64,000 bases of DNA from Lacunisphaera limnophila (lineage in GTDB: Bacteria > Verrucomicrobiota > Verrucomicrobiia > Opitutales > Opitutaceae), in assembly GCF_001746835.1 (NCBI RefSeq), contig NZ_CP016094.1:3301501-3365500 (forward strand). The letters are read 5' to 3'. Shown here piece by piece: positions 1 through 7,946 of the stretch. Under the pieces are notes generated by a model. That model was not told the DNA's origin. It searched no databases and saw only the letters and a list, made by a program, of their open reading frames with translations. Numbering within the stretch: the stretch's first letter is position 1; each line of letters starts with the position of its first letter. The position numbers and the translations under genes are program-made.

Positions 1-1128
1 GCGCTGGATCACGCCGAGGGCGGCGGGCGAGGGCAGGAGGTCGAAACGAAACTCGGGCAGGCGTTCCTGGACGCGGTGGTAGCGGTTGGGGTGGAAGCGA
101 CCGAAAAGGCTGAGGGAAGTGTTGTCCGTGGTGTAGGCGGCCTCGAGGAAGGAGTCGGGCTCCTGGATGCGGCGGAATTCCTTGCCGCGGAAATCGCGCA
201 GCACCTCGGAGTCGCTCCAGTAATTGAAGGTGCCGTCGAGGGTGAAGTGTTCCCCGACGGTCTGGCGGTGTTCCCAGGTGAGGAACTCGCGGTCGCGGGG
301 CACGGGCCGGCCGAGTACGTCGGTGCGGCGGGCGCCGCTGTCGTTGATGTAACCGGAGCGAAAGAAGCCGCGGAGCGTGCCGTCCGCGTCGTTGTGCCGG
401 TAGCTGCCGGCCGGCCCGATCATGACCCCGCGGGCGGAATAGAGGCCGACATCGGCGCCGAGTTTCACGCCCTCGGCCACGGGCAGGTCGAAGCCCAATT
501 CGGCGAAGACCCCGAGGCGTCCGCGGTAGCCGACCTGGGCGGTGACGTAGGAAAGGAAGTCGGTGTCGAGCGAGTGCTCAAAGCGGGGCAGGCTGAAGAT
601 CTGGCGGCCGCGCAGGCCGACGCCGAGACCGTCGGCGCTGACGATGCGGTCCTTGGTGTAGGTCAGGCGCGAGGCGGTGATGGCCGGGGTGTAGGCGGCG
701 TCCTCGCGGAAGAATACGGTGGCGTTGGTGAAGACGAGGGCGTCGAACGTTCCCTCGACCGTCTCGCCCGTCACATAGACCGGGAACTGGCCGACGCGGA
801 GGTTGCGCGCGGAGATCTGGCCGGTGGTGGTGTTGTAGGTGCCCTCATCGGCCACGAGCCGCCGGGAGTTGGCGGTGAGGACGAGATGGCCGCGGGCGGT
901 CGCGGTGCGGGTGCCGGTGTTGAAACGAATCTCGTCGGCGGTGAGCACGACCCCGGGGTAGGTGAGCCGGGCGTCACCGGTGAACACGGCTTCCTGGGTC
1001 GTTGCGTCGAAGGTGAAATCCCGGCCGGTCAGGTCGGGTTGCGCGGCCTGCCCGAACGCGGCGGCCGCACCTAGGAACAGGGTGGTCCCGAGGAGGAGCA
1101 GGCGGTGGACGGCGCGGACGGATGGCAT
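1..1128 (-). CDS. LPS-assembly protein LptD/OstA-like, partial at left edge
   Basis: Reading the minus strand from ATG at 1128 gives an open frame of 376 codons that runs off the left edge. It starts with a signal peptide (MPSVRAVHRLLLLGTTLFLG, cleavage near AFGQAAQ). An OstA/LptA-type segment follows at about residues 30-120 (FTFDATTQEAVFTGDARLTY, then LTADEIRF and LVADEGTYN), the pattern of N-terminal LptD/LptA repeats. After that come aromatic-rich alternating strands expected of the outer-membrane barrel. LptD inserts lipopolysaccharide into the outer leaflet. The C-terminal barrel lies outside the window, so an LptD-like paralogue of other function cannot be excluded. It is divergent from glgB. 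Confidence 0.8.
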   Translation of the reverse strand, partial: MPSVRAVHRLLLLGTTLFLGAAAAFGQAAQPDLTGRDFTFDATTQEAVFTGDARLTYPGVVLTADEIRFNTGTRTATARGHLVLTANSRRLVADEGTYNTTTGQISARNLRVGQFPVYVTGETVEGTFDALVFTNATVFFREDAAYTPAITASRLTYTKDRIVSADGLGVGLRGRQIFSLPRFEHSLDTDFLSYVTAQVGYRGRLGVFAELGFDLPVAEGVKLGADVGLYSARGVMIGPAGSYRHNDADGTLRGFFRSGYINDSGARRTDVLGRPVPRDREFLTWEHRQTVGEHFTLDGTFNYWSDSEVLRDFRGKEFRRIQEPDSFLEAAYTTDNTSLSLFGRFHPNRYHRVQERLPEFRFDLLPSPAALGVIQR

Positions 1129-1375
1129 GGAATGGAAGTGGCGGCGGGGGCGGGCTGGTGCAATGAGATTTCCGGGAGCGAAGGCAGGACAATTTTCCGG
1201 TCGCGCGGCCCCACAAAGACACAGAAAAAGGGAAAGTGTTCGCCGCCGGGCAGTCCCCGGGAAGCCGTGCTCGAAAGTGTCGCCGAGCCGGGTGTCGGGA
1301 CTGGTGGACTGAAGCTCCGCAGATTTTGTCCTGCGCTCCTTTCGGCTAGACGCGGGGGGGGATCGGGTCAGTGTA
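1129..1375. other. Divergent intergenic region between the lptD-like gene and glgB
   Basis: About 247 bp between two divergent starts, so it must contain promoters for both genes. I could not identify convincing -35/-10 pairs by eye. A run of eight G precedes the glgB start by roughly 20 bp, and no clear Shine-Dalgarno is visible for glgB. Confidence 0.4.
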
Positions 1376-3610
1376 ATGTCCTACCCCGTGATCATTCCGG
1401 AAACAGAACTCAAAGCGTTCCTCCACAATCATCAGGCCAACCCCCACGGGTGGCTGGGGATGCACCCGGCGAAGGTCAAACGGAAGGCCGGCGTGATCGT
1501 GCGCGCCTTCCGGCGCGACGTCGCGCGTTGCTCCGTGATCGAGCTGGATGCCCCCGGGCAGCCGGCCTGGCCGATGGAGCGACTGGCGGACGAGGGCTTC
1601 TTCGAGGTGTTTATCCCGGGGAAGAAGATTTTCCGTCACCAACTGCGCTACGAGACAACCTGGGGTGACATCCACCAGATCTACAACGCCTATTCTTTCC
1701 TGCCGACGCTGTCGGAGCAGGACCTGTATCTCTTCAACGAAGGCAACGAGCACCGCATCTACGAGAAGCTGGGCGCGCATCCCCGGAAGCTGGGCGATGT
1801 GCCGGGCACAGCTTTCGCGGTCTGGGCGCCGGCAGCGTCGCGGGTGTCCCTGGTGGGCAATTTCAACGGCTGGGATGCGCGTTATCACCCGATGCGCCCG
1901 CTGGGCGGCTCGGGCGTGTGGGAGCTCTTCGCCCCCGACGTCGGCGAGGGCGAACTCTACAAGTTCGCGATCTGGGACCAGCAGGGCAACATGCGGCTCA
2001 AGACCGACCCGTATGGCACGCGCTTTGAGGGCCCGCCGAACAACGCCGCGATCGTGCACGCCACCAACCGCCACCAGTGGGGTGACGGGGACTGGATCGC
2101 CCGCCGCGCCGCCCTGGCCGGGCAGGCCGACCGGCCGATGTCGATCTACGAGATCCATGTCGGCTCGTGGAAGCGCAACCTCGACGAAGCGGGCCGCGCC
2201 TACAATTACCGCGAACTCGCGCCGTTATTGGCGGACTACGCGGTGGAGATGGGCTTCACGCACATCGAGGTCATGCCGGTGGCGGAGTTTCCGTTCCCCG
2301 GCTCATGGGGTTACCAGGTCACCGGTTACTTCGCGCCCACGCACCGCTGGGGCACGCCGGAGGATTTCCAGTTTTTCGTCGACCACCTGCACCAGCGGGG
2401 CCTCGGCGTGATCGTGGACTGGGTGCCGGCGCATTTCCCGCGCGACGCCTTCGCCCTGGCGGAGTTTGACGGCACGCACCTCTACGAGCACGCGGATCCG
2501 CGGCTGGGGGCGCACCAGGACTGGGGCACGCTCATCTTCAACTACGGCCGGCACGAGGTACGCTGTTTCCTGATCGCGAGCGCGCTCTCGTGGCTCGACC
2601 GCTACCACATCGACGGCCTGCGCGTCGACGCCGTCGCCTCGATGCTGTACCTCGACTACTCCCGCAAGGAGGGCGAGTGGATCCCGAACCGCTACGGCGG
2701 CCGCGAGAACATCGAGGCCATCAGCTTCCTGCGCCAGGTGAACGACCTCGTGCACCATTATTATCCGGGCGCGCTGACGATCGCCGAGGAGTCCACCGCG
2801 TTCGCCAAGGTCAGCCATCCCACGGCCGAGGGCGGCCTGGGCTTCGACTACAAGTGGAACATGGGGCTGATGCACGACACGCTGCTCTATTTCCAGAAGG
2901 ACCCGATCCACCGGAAGTGGTCGCACGACAAGCTGACCTTCGGGATGATCTACCAGTATTCGGAGAAGTTCATCACGGTGTATTCCCACGACGAGGTCGT
3001 GCACCTGAAGGCCTCGATGCTGGGCAAGATGGGCGCCGGCACGCTGGCGGACAAGGCCGCGACGCTGCGCGCCCTGTACGGCTACGTCTGGATGTACCCG
3101 GGCAAGAAGCTCCTCTTCATGGGCAGCGAGTTCGGCCAGCGCTCCGAGTGGAACTACGACACCGGCCTGGAGTGGCAGTTGTTGCAGCACCCCGAGCACG
3201 AGGGCCTGCGGGTGCTGGTGCGCGACCTCAACCGGCTCTACACCAGCGAACCCGTGCTGAGCACGACGGATTACCGGCCGGAAAGCTTCCGCTGGGTGAA
3301 CGCCAGCGACGGCGACCACAGCACGATCAGCTTCCTGCGCACGGATCCCTCCGGCCGCACGGCTTGGCTCGTGGTCTGCAATTTCACGCCGCTCACCCGG
3401 ACGCGGCATCACGTCGGCGTGCCGCACCGCGGCTACTGGCGCGAGGTGCTCAACACCAATTCCGCCTACTACGGCGGCGCGGGCTTCGGCAACCATGGCG
3501 GCCGCACGGCGTCGACGATCCCGGCGGATGGCTTCGAGCAATCGCTCAGCCTGACGCTGCCGGGCCTGTCAGTGCTGGTGTTCAAGTGGGCGGCCGAGCT
3601 GCCGGGCTGA
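1376..3610 (+). CDS. glgB: 1,4-alpha-glucan branching enzyme
   Basis: The 744-residue protein matches the usual GlgB length. It transfers alpha-1,4 glucan segments to make alpha-1,6 branches in glycogen in the cytoplasm. A CBM48-like region is at about 125-230 (FAVWAPAASRVSLVGNFNGW). The GH13 barrel follows with DWVPAHF (348-354), DGLRVDAV with likely nucleophile D418, AEES with likely acid E471, and the HDE motif at 538-540 with D539 as stabiliser. The 53- and 121-residue spacings between these match the spacing in E. coli GlgB. No other glycogen gene is adjacent. The start MSYPVIIPE is chosen because it gives the complete N-terminus. Confidence 0.96.
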   Translation: MSYPVIIPETELKAFLHNHQANPHGWLGMHPAKVKRKAGVIVRAFRRDVARCSVIELDAPGQPAWPMERLADEGFFEVFIPGKKIFRHQLRYETTWGDIHQIYNAYSFLPTLSEQDLYLFNEGNEHRIYEKLGAHPRKLGDVPGTAFAVWAPAASRVSLVGNFNGWDARYHPMRPLGGSGVWELFAPDVGEGELYKFAIWDQQGNMRLKTDPYGTRFEGPPNNAAIVHATNRHQWGDGDWIARRAALAGQADRPMSIYEIHVGSWKRNLDEAGRAYNYRELAPLLADYAVEMGFTHIEVMPVAEFPFPGSWGYQVTGYFAPTHRWGTPEDFQFFVDHLHQRGLGVIVDWVPAHFPRDAFALAEFDGTHLYEHADPRLGAHQDWGTLIFNYGRHEVRCFLIASALSWLDRYHIDGLRVDAVASMLYLDYSRKEGEWIPNRYGGRENIEAISFLRQVNDLVHHYYPGALTIAEESTAFAKVSHPTAEGGLGFDYKWNMGLMHDTLLYFQKDPIHRKWSHDKLTFGMIYQYSEKFITVYSHDEVVHLKASMLGKMGAGTLADKAATLRALYGYVWMYPGKKLLFMGSEFGQRSEWNYDTGLEWQLLQHPEHEGLRVLVRDLNRLYTSEPVLSTTDYRPESFRWVNASDGDHSTISFLRTDPSGRTAWLVVCNFTPLTRTRHHVGVPHRGYWREVLNTNSAYYGGAGFGNHGGRTASTIPADGFEQSLSLTLPGLSVLVFKWAAELPG

Positions 3611-3620
3611 GGGTGGGGGT

Positions 3621-3701
3621 TGTAGGGCGGGATCGCCGAATCCCGCCTCGCCTGTGGCATTGTGATCGAACCTAGGCGGGATTCGGCGATCCCGCCCTAC
3701 A
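3621..3701. repeat. REP-like perfect inverted repeat, 28-bp arms
   Basis: The arm at 3621-3648 begins TGTAGGGCGGGATCGCCGAA. Its exact reverse complement is at 3674-3701, separated by 25 bp. Each arm is itself a small hairpin (GCGGGAT / ATCCCGC). The head-to-head arrangement of GTAG-started palindromes is typical of REP/BIME elements. It lies between two co-directional genes. Confidence 0.75.
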
Positions 3702-3709
3702 GCCAGGCA

Positions 3710-3738
3710 TTGACCGGGCAGGATAGGGCGAACATATT
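3710..3738 (+). promoter_or_regulatory. Candidate sigma70-type promoter, possibly leaderless
   Basis: TTGACC at 3710-3715 and CATATT at 3733-3738 are separated by 17 bp, a good match to a vegetative promoter. The start codon of the DUF1080 gene is at 3745, only 7 bp beyond the -10 box. Transcription would therefore begin at or near the A of ATG, implying a leaderless mRNA. No Shine-Dalgarno is visible. Inferred by eye only. Confidence 0.45.
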
Positions 3739-3744
3739 CCTCGC

Positions 3745-4395
3745 ATGAACTACCCCCGGCTGTTGCTCGCGGCCTGCGCCCTACTGGGCGCGACAGCGGT
3801 CGCGCAGGAAAAACCGAAGATCACGGCGGTCGAGCGGTCCCAGGGCTGGCGTTTTCTCTTTGATGGCGGCTCGCTCGCCGACTGGCGCGGCTACGGGCAG
3901 AACCGGGTGCCGAAAAACTGGACGGTGCTTGACGGCTGGCTGACCTCGACTGGCGGACCGGCGCTGGTGTCGGAGGAGGAATTCAAGGATTTCGAACTGC
4001 TCTTTGATTGGAAGGCCGACGAGGGCGGCGTGTGCGAGGTCTACCTGCGGGCCGACGAGGATCGCGCGATGCCCGAGGAATCGGGCCTGCTCGTAGAGCT
4101 GGCCGGCGGGACCGGCATGGGCGGCAACGGCGGGCTCACCGAACTTTGGCGCACGATCACCCCGCAGCCCGGACTCTGGCATCGCAGCAAGGTGACCGTC
4201 TACGGCAACCAGGTGGAGCACTGGGTGGATGGGGAGCGGGTGCTGACCTACATGGTCGACACGGCTGCCTGGCGCGCTGCGGTGGCCGCGAGCCGGTTCA
4301 AGGATGTCCGGGCCTATGGCATGCACCGCGAGGGTCGCATCGTGTTGTCGGGCAAGAACGCGTCGTTTCGGAATATCAAGATCCGGCCATTGTGA
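3745..4395 (+). CDS. Secreted DUF1080 (3-keto-disaccharide hydrolase-like) protein
   Basis: 216 residues with a signal peptide (MNYPRLLLAACALLGATAVA) and a single DUF1080 domain, a LamG/concanavalin-like beta-sandwich. Family hallmarks visible are FDGGSLADWRGYG near residue 39, the GVCEVYLR strand, WHRSKVTVYGNQVEHWVDGE, and the closing GKNASFRNIKIRPL. Members are secreted in Verrucomicrobiota and Planctomycetota, and some cleave 3-keto-glucosides. The activity of this copy is not determined. It is flanked on both sides by REP-like repeats and converges with the TolC gene. Confidence 0.85.
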   Translation: MNYPRLLLAACALLGATAVAQEKPKITAVERSQGWRFLFDGGSLADWRGYGQNRVPKNWTVLDGWLTSTGGPALVSEEEFKDFELLFDWKADEGGVCEVYLRADEDRAMPEESGLLVELAGGTGMGGNGGLTELWRTITPQPGLWHRSKVTVYGNQVEHWVDGERVLTYMVDTAAWRAAVAASRFKDVRAYGMHREGRIVLSGKNASFRNIKIRPL

Positions 4396-4397
4396 GT

Positions 4398-4476
4398 TGT
4401 AGGGCGGGATCGCCGAATCCCGCCTCGGCTGTGATGGAGTTGTCGGGCAAGGGGGATTTGAAAATCCCGCCCTACA
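4398..4476. repeat. REP-like inverted repeat between convergent genes
   Basis: The 28-bp arm at 4398-4425 is identical to that at 3621-3648. The opposing arm, about 4451-4476, has diverged (GGGGGATTTGAAAATCCCGC then CCTACA). It lies between the 3' ends of the DUF1080 gene and the TolC gene, where it could act as a bidirectional transcript end. Confidence 0.7.
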
Positions 4477-4488
4477 CGCCTAGCCCCG

Positions 4489-5997
4489 TTACTTTGGCGT
4501 ATCCAGCGTGACGTTGAGCTTCTCGAGGGTGAGGCCGAGCTGGCGGTCGTATTCGGCGAGGGCTTTGTGGTAGTCGGACATCGCGGCGGCCTCGCGGACC
4601 TCGGCGATGGAAAGGAGCTCCTGTTGCTGGGCGACGAAGAAGGTGCTGCTCTGGCCGACGCGCAGGCGCTTCACCTCGGCGTCGAGGGTGGCTTGGGCGA
4701 GTTCACGCGCTTCGCGGTTGGCCGAGATGCGTTTCTGGGCGGTCTCGATCTGGCCGGCGGCGTTGCCGACGGAGACGACGATGGCCTGCTCCACCTGCTC
4801 AAGCGAGGTCGCGGCCTGGCGCTGCTGGAGTTTGGCGGCGCGGTAGCGGCCGCGTTCGGTCGTGAAGGTGAGCGGGACGGAAACGACCACGCCCCAGCTG
4901 TAACTGCGGTAGTCCTTGTCCTCGACCTGCCGGCGGCTGGCGGAACGGTCGGCGTCGAGGCCGTTGTACCCGTAGCTGCCGACGAGGTCCACGCGGGGGA
5001 GGAGCTGATTGCGCTGGAGGCGGGAGTTGAGGTCGCTGCGCCTGAGCGAGAGCTTCGCCTGCTGGTAGTCGGGGCGCTTTTCCAGCGCGACGCGGAAGTC
5101 GGCGGCGGCGTCCACCACGACGATCGGCGCCGGGGCGGGCGGCTCCAGGGCGAGGCGGCGGCCCAGCAGGGCGGGGGTGCGGTCGTCCGAGATGAGCTGT
5201 TTCAGGAAGTTCTCGGCGTTGCGCACCTGGCGCTCGGCGGAGAGGAGATCCTCCTCGCGGCCGGCCACGCGGGAGCGGGCGGCGGTGACGTCGTACTCGG
5301 ACATGGAGCCGACCTTGAAGCGCTTCTCGTTCTCGTCGAGCAGGCCGGCGGCGAGATCGCGGGAGCGGGTGGCGGTGCGCAGGGCGGCGTAGGCGAAGTT
5401 GAGGTCGTGGTAGGCGTAGGTGACGCCGGTGATGACATCGATGACGGTCTGGCGGTATTGCCATTCGCTGATGGCGCGGTTGGTGCGTGCGATGCGGATC
5501 GAGGCGAGGGTCGGGCCGAAACCAAAGTCGCGCAGCAGCGGTTGGGTACCGGAGAAGCCGGCGAAGGAGTCGTAGTTGTCGGCGTAACCGTTGAAGGTCC
5601 CGCGGGCGTTGGTGGTGCTGGCGCCGAGCCGGTAGGTCAGGCCCCAGGGAAGGAGTCCGCTGACGCCGACGTCGTACGAATCGGCGGTGTCGTAGGTCGT
5701 GTTGCGATCACCGGAGGTGGGATCGAAGGTGAGCAACGGGTTCCGATTGCCGCTGGTGGTATAGGCCCCGCTGAGGACCGGGTCGAATTTGCCGAGCGAC
5801 TCGGTCACGCGCGCGGAGGCGATGGCGGCATCGTAGCCCTCGACCTGGATGGAAAAGTTCTTGGCGAGGGCCAGTTCGATCGCGCGGGCCAGGGAGAGGG
5901 GCTCCGCGTTGGCCGGCATATCATCGGCCGCAGCCAGGGACAGACAGGTTCCAATCGAGAGGCAAAGGGCGAAAATTAAACTCCGGAGGTTCGACAT
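4489..5997 (-). CDS. TolC-family outer-membrane efflux protein
   Basis: 502 residues with a signal peptide (ending LSLAAADD). Two outer-membrane efflux repeats follow, built of long helices rich in Ala, Gln and Arg alternating with short strands. Typical elements are LSLARAIELALAKNFSIQ near the mature N-terminus, SEYDVTAARSRVAGREEDLL, and the second repeat with LRRSDLNSRLQRNQLLPRVD. TolC-like trimers form the outer-membrane and periplasmic exit duct for tripartite pumps or type I secretion. No inner-membrane pump is adjacent. The RND/adaptor pair at 23-27 kb lacks its own outer-membrane partner, but a link to this gene is speculation. Confidence 0.9.
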   Translation of the reverse strand: MSNLRSLIFALCLSIGTCLSLAAADDMPANAEPLSLARAIELALAKNFSIQVEGYDAAIASARVTESLGKFDPVLSGAYTTSGNRNPLLTFDPTSGDRNTTYDTADSYDVGVSGLLPWGLTYRLGASTTNARGTFNGYADNYDSFAGFSGTQPLLRDFGFGPTLASIRIARTNRAISEWQYRQTVIDVITGVTYAYHDLNFAYAALRTATRSRDLAAGLLDENEKRFKVGSMSEYDVTAARSRVAGREEDLLSAERQVRNAENFLKQLISDDRTPALLGRRLALEPPAPAPIVVVDAAADFRVALEKRPDYQQAKLSLRRSDLNSRLQRNQLLPRVDLVGSYGYNGLDADRSASRRQVEDKDYRSYSWGVVVSVPLTFTTERGRYRAAKLQQRQAATSLEQVEQAIVVSVGNAAGQIETAQKRISANREARELAQATLDAEVKRLRVGQSSTFFVAQQQELLSIAEVREAAAMSDYHKALAEYDRQLGLTLEKLNVTLDTPK

Positions 5998-6119
5998 CGA
6001 GAATAGGGATGCCGCCTCTTTGCAACCCTTGTGCCAGCCATCCGAATAAATGCAGCTAGCTATCTATCAGTGAGTAACGATAAATCAAAGCCGGCGCGCA
6101 GGGGGTGGTTTGGTCGGGG

Positions 6120-6139
6120 TCGGGATTTCGCCATCCCGA
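6120..6139. repeat. Short palindrome, possible degenerate REP-like element
   Basis: TCGGGAT at 6120-6126 pairs with ATCCCGA at 6133-6139 around TTCGCC, recalling the core of the 3.6- and 4.4-kb repeats. The GTAG head is missing. It sits in the gap upstream of the TolC gene and downstream of the YCII gene, where it could also be a simple minus-strand terminator. Confidence 0.4.
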
Positions 6140-6158
6140 AAATGGGAACGCCGGGTGG

Positions 6159-6563
6159 CTACATTTTCCGCATCAGGACCAAGGCGAAGGGGCGCACTTC
6201 GACGGTCATGATGCCGCCGGTGACGGCCGGGTCGCTCTCGGCGAAGGTTTGGGCGGCCTCGGGGCTGTCGGCCTCGAAGATCACGAGGCCGAAAGTCTTG
6301 TCGCCCGCCTCGAGGGTGCGGCCGACGACGATGGCCTGGCCTTGTTCGGTGGCGGCCTTCAGGTGGCGGAAGTGGCGGCTGATGATCTCCTCATCGGCCT
6401 TGGTCCAGCCGGCGTCCGTGTGCAGGCGCTCGACGAGGCTCAGCAGGTAGATGAAGCGGGGGCGCTGGGTTTGGGCGGCTTCCTGGGCCGGGAGGGCCGG
6501 CAGGGTGACCGAGGCGAGCAGCAGGGAGAGAACCAGGGCCAGGCGGGGTAAGGGCGGGGTCAT
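6159..6563 (-). CDS. Secreted YCII-like domain protein
   Basis: Reading from ATG at 6563 gives 134 residues. The open frame extends upstream, but only this start gives a clean signal peptide (LALVLSLLLASVTLPALPAQ). The rest resembles a YCII fold: FIYLLSLVERLH, then a helix with HFRHLKAATEQGQAIVVGRT, then FGLVIFEADSPEAAQTFAESDPAV and a final strand. YCII domains are ferredoxin-like dimers with unclear chemistry, usually cytosolic, so a secretion signal is less usual. It lies downstream of the TSUP gene and is distantly similar to the N-terminal half of the 7112-7855 product. Confidence 0.75.
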   Translation of the reverse strand: MTPPLPRLALVLSLLLASVTLPALPAQEAAQTQRPRFIYLLSLVERLHTDAGWTKADEEIISRHFRHLKAATEQGQAIVVGRTLEAGDKTFGLVIFEADSPEAAQTFAESDPAVTGGIMTVEVRPFALVLMRKM

Positions 6564-6646
6564 GCCGCACCAGCCAAGCCGGCGGCCGGACGCAGCACAA
6601 TTCCAATTCCTCGGGTGGGGCCCGGGCCAGGTGGCGTCAGGCCGGT

Positions 6647-7003
6647 TTACTTCGTCCACAACCGCGCGGCGGCGTAGAGCAGGAAAACCGCGAAGGCGCG
6701 CTTGGCGTACAGGGGCGGGATTTTCTGGATGAACAGGGAGCCGAGCACCGCGCCGACGGCACCGGCGACGGCGCAGGCCCAGAAGATCGGCCAGTTGATC
6801 TTGCCGAGGCTGAAATTGGCGGCGCTGCCGGCCAGCGAGATCGGGATGATCATGGCCAGGGAGGTGCCGACCGCCACATGGTAGTCGACCTTGAAGGCCA
6901 GCATCAGCACTGGCACGATCACGATGCCGCCGCCGATGCCAAAGCAACCGCTGGCGAAACCGGCGACAAGGCCGAGAAGAATGTAGCCGAGGGTCGGAAT
7001 CAT
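6647..7003 (-). CDS. Half-size TSUP (TauE/SafE-like) membrane protein
   Basis: 118 residues with three to four membrane segments. The N-terminal motif GLVAGFASGCFGIGGGIVIVPVL is characteristic of the sulfite exporter TauE/SafE (TSUP) family, followed by VAVGTSLAMIIPISLAGSAAN. Most members are about 250 residues with two such repeats. Single-repeat forms are known and would need to dimerise. The substrate (sulfite, sulfoacetate or another organic anion) cannot be told from sequence. The flanking genes encode secreted YCII-like proteins. Confidence 0.85.
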   Translation of the reverse strand: MIPTLGYILLGLVAGFASGCFGIGGGIVIVPVLMLAFKVDYHVAVGTSLAMIIPISLAGSAANFSLGKINWPIFWACAVAGAVGAVLGSLFIQKIPPLYAKRAFAVFLLYAAARLWTK

Positions 7004-7055
7004 GGAAGAGGAGCGTGACCGGCGGGACGCATCGCCACAAGCCGCAGTTCGGAAA

Positions 7056-7082
7056 TGTAGCGCGGGGTTTCCGAACCCCGCC
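7056..7082. repeat. REP-like palindrome, single copy
   Basis: Begins TGTAGCGCGGGG and ends AACCCCGCC around TTTCCG. The head TGTAG, the GCGGG...CCCGCC stem and the central CCGAA match the 3.6- and 4.4-kb elements, with compensating changes in the stem. It sits just upstream of the TSUP gene, between it and the YCII/SnoaL gene. Confidence 0.65.
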
Positions 7083-7111
7083 AGCCGGCATGCGGAGACG
7101 CCGACCGACAG

Positions 7112-7855
7112 CTACTTGGCTGAGGCGGCCCCGGGCGCGTCCTTCACCGAGGGAAAATACCAGACGCGGCGTATGTGGTTGTCGCGGATCTCGTAGACGC
7201 CATGGGCCTGCTGGGAGACGCGTTTGCCCTCCTTGTCATCCCACGAGGGGCGCTCGCGGACGGTGAGGTAGGGCCCGGTCTGTTCGACGGAGAGAAATTC
7301 GGAGCGCACGGTCGGGAAGGATTTGAAGTAGCCGACGAGCCAGTCGCGGAGCTGGGCGCGGCTGGTGGCATCCGTCGAGGTCTGGCCGCCATCCACCGAA
7401 TAACACGTGAAATCCTCCGCGCAGAAGGCGGCGACGGCGACGGCGTCGTGGCGGTTGAAGGCCTCGAGGTAGGCGCGCAGCAGGACGGCCTCGGGCGTTG
7501 TGAGCCAGGCGGTGGTGCCGTGGGCGAAGGGGGTGAAGACGTCGATCTGGACCTTGAACACCCCGGCCGCGATGGCCGGGTCGGGTGCGAGCTGGGACTG
7601 GACGGCCGCCTCGTCGGGCAGGCGCAGGACCAGCAGGCCGAGTTCGCCGAAGCGGGCGCCGAGAACGAGCAGGCTCTCGCGGCGCAGGCGGGCGATGTTG
7701 GCGGAATGCTCGCGCATGCCGGCTTGGTCGTGGGGCGGTTTGGCGGCATCCCAGGCCGGCCCGGTGGTGAGGCGCACGGCGTAGAGCGTCGGGGGAGTGG
7801 CGGGCTGGGCCAGGAGGAACAGTGGGAGCAGGATGAGGAGGAGCAGCGGTTTCAT
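7112..7855 (-). CDS. Secreted YCII-like plus SnoaL/NTF2-like fusion protein
   Basis: 247 residues from ATG at 7855. An upstream in-frame ATG at 7885 is disfavoured because the later start begins a proper signal peptide (MKPLLLLILLPLFLLAQPA). Residues about 22-115 resemble a YCII domain (LYAVRLTTGPAW to the QIDVFTPFAH strand). Residues about 120-240 form a SnoaL/NTF2-like domain with LLRAYLEAFNRHDAVAVAAFCAEDF, a DWLVGYFKSFPTVRSEFLSV helix-strand and HGVYEIRDNHIRRVWYFPS. This cone fold is used by isomerases and ketosteroid-like enzymes. The role is unknown. Confidence 0.75.
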   Translation of the reverse strand: MKPLLLLILLPLFLLAQPATPPTLYAVRLTTGPAWDAAKPPHDQAGMREHSANIARLRRESLLVLGARFGELGLLVLRLPDEAAVQSQLAPDPAIAAGVFKVQIDVFTPFAHGTTAWLTTPEAVLLRAYLEAFNRHDAVAVAAFCAEDFTCYSVDGGQTSTDATSRAQLRDWLVGYFKSFPTVRSEFLSVEQTGPYLTVRERPSWDDKEGKRVSQQAHGVYEIRDNHIRRVWYFPSVKDAPGAASAK

Positions 7856-7900
7856 GGGCGGGCGCGGGTGGCTGTTTCCAAGCAAGGCAGGACAGGCAGT

Positions 7901-7930
7901 GGGATCGGCCCTGGCCGGCCAGCCGATCCC
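7901..7930 (-). terminator. Strong hairpin downstream of the ABC ATPase gene
   Basis: GGGATCGG at 7901-7908 pairs with CCGATCCC at 7923-7930, and the loop itself contains the palindrome CTGGCCGGCCAG. It lies just after the ATPase stop codon on the minus strand. There is no T-tract, so intrinsic termination is uncertain. It could instead protect the 3' end. Confidence 0.4.
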
Positions 7931-7946
7931 TCAGGAGAAAGGGGGA

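Noticed and set aside
76-1074. 332-codon plus-strand open frame over the lptD-like gene
   Set aside because: The translation is a Gly/Glu/Val-rich shadow with no domain. The minus strand encodes a signal peptide and OstA-type repeats that run off the edge.
2303-3541. Long antisense open frame (412 codons) opposite glgB
   Set aside because: High GC makes stop codons rare on the antisense strand. The translation is low-complexity and rich in Arg, Val and His, and glgB on the other strand is certain.
4567-5979. 470-codon plus-strand open frame opposite the TolC-family gene
   Set aside because: Compositionally biased shadow; the minus-strand protein has clear TolC-family repeats.
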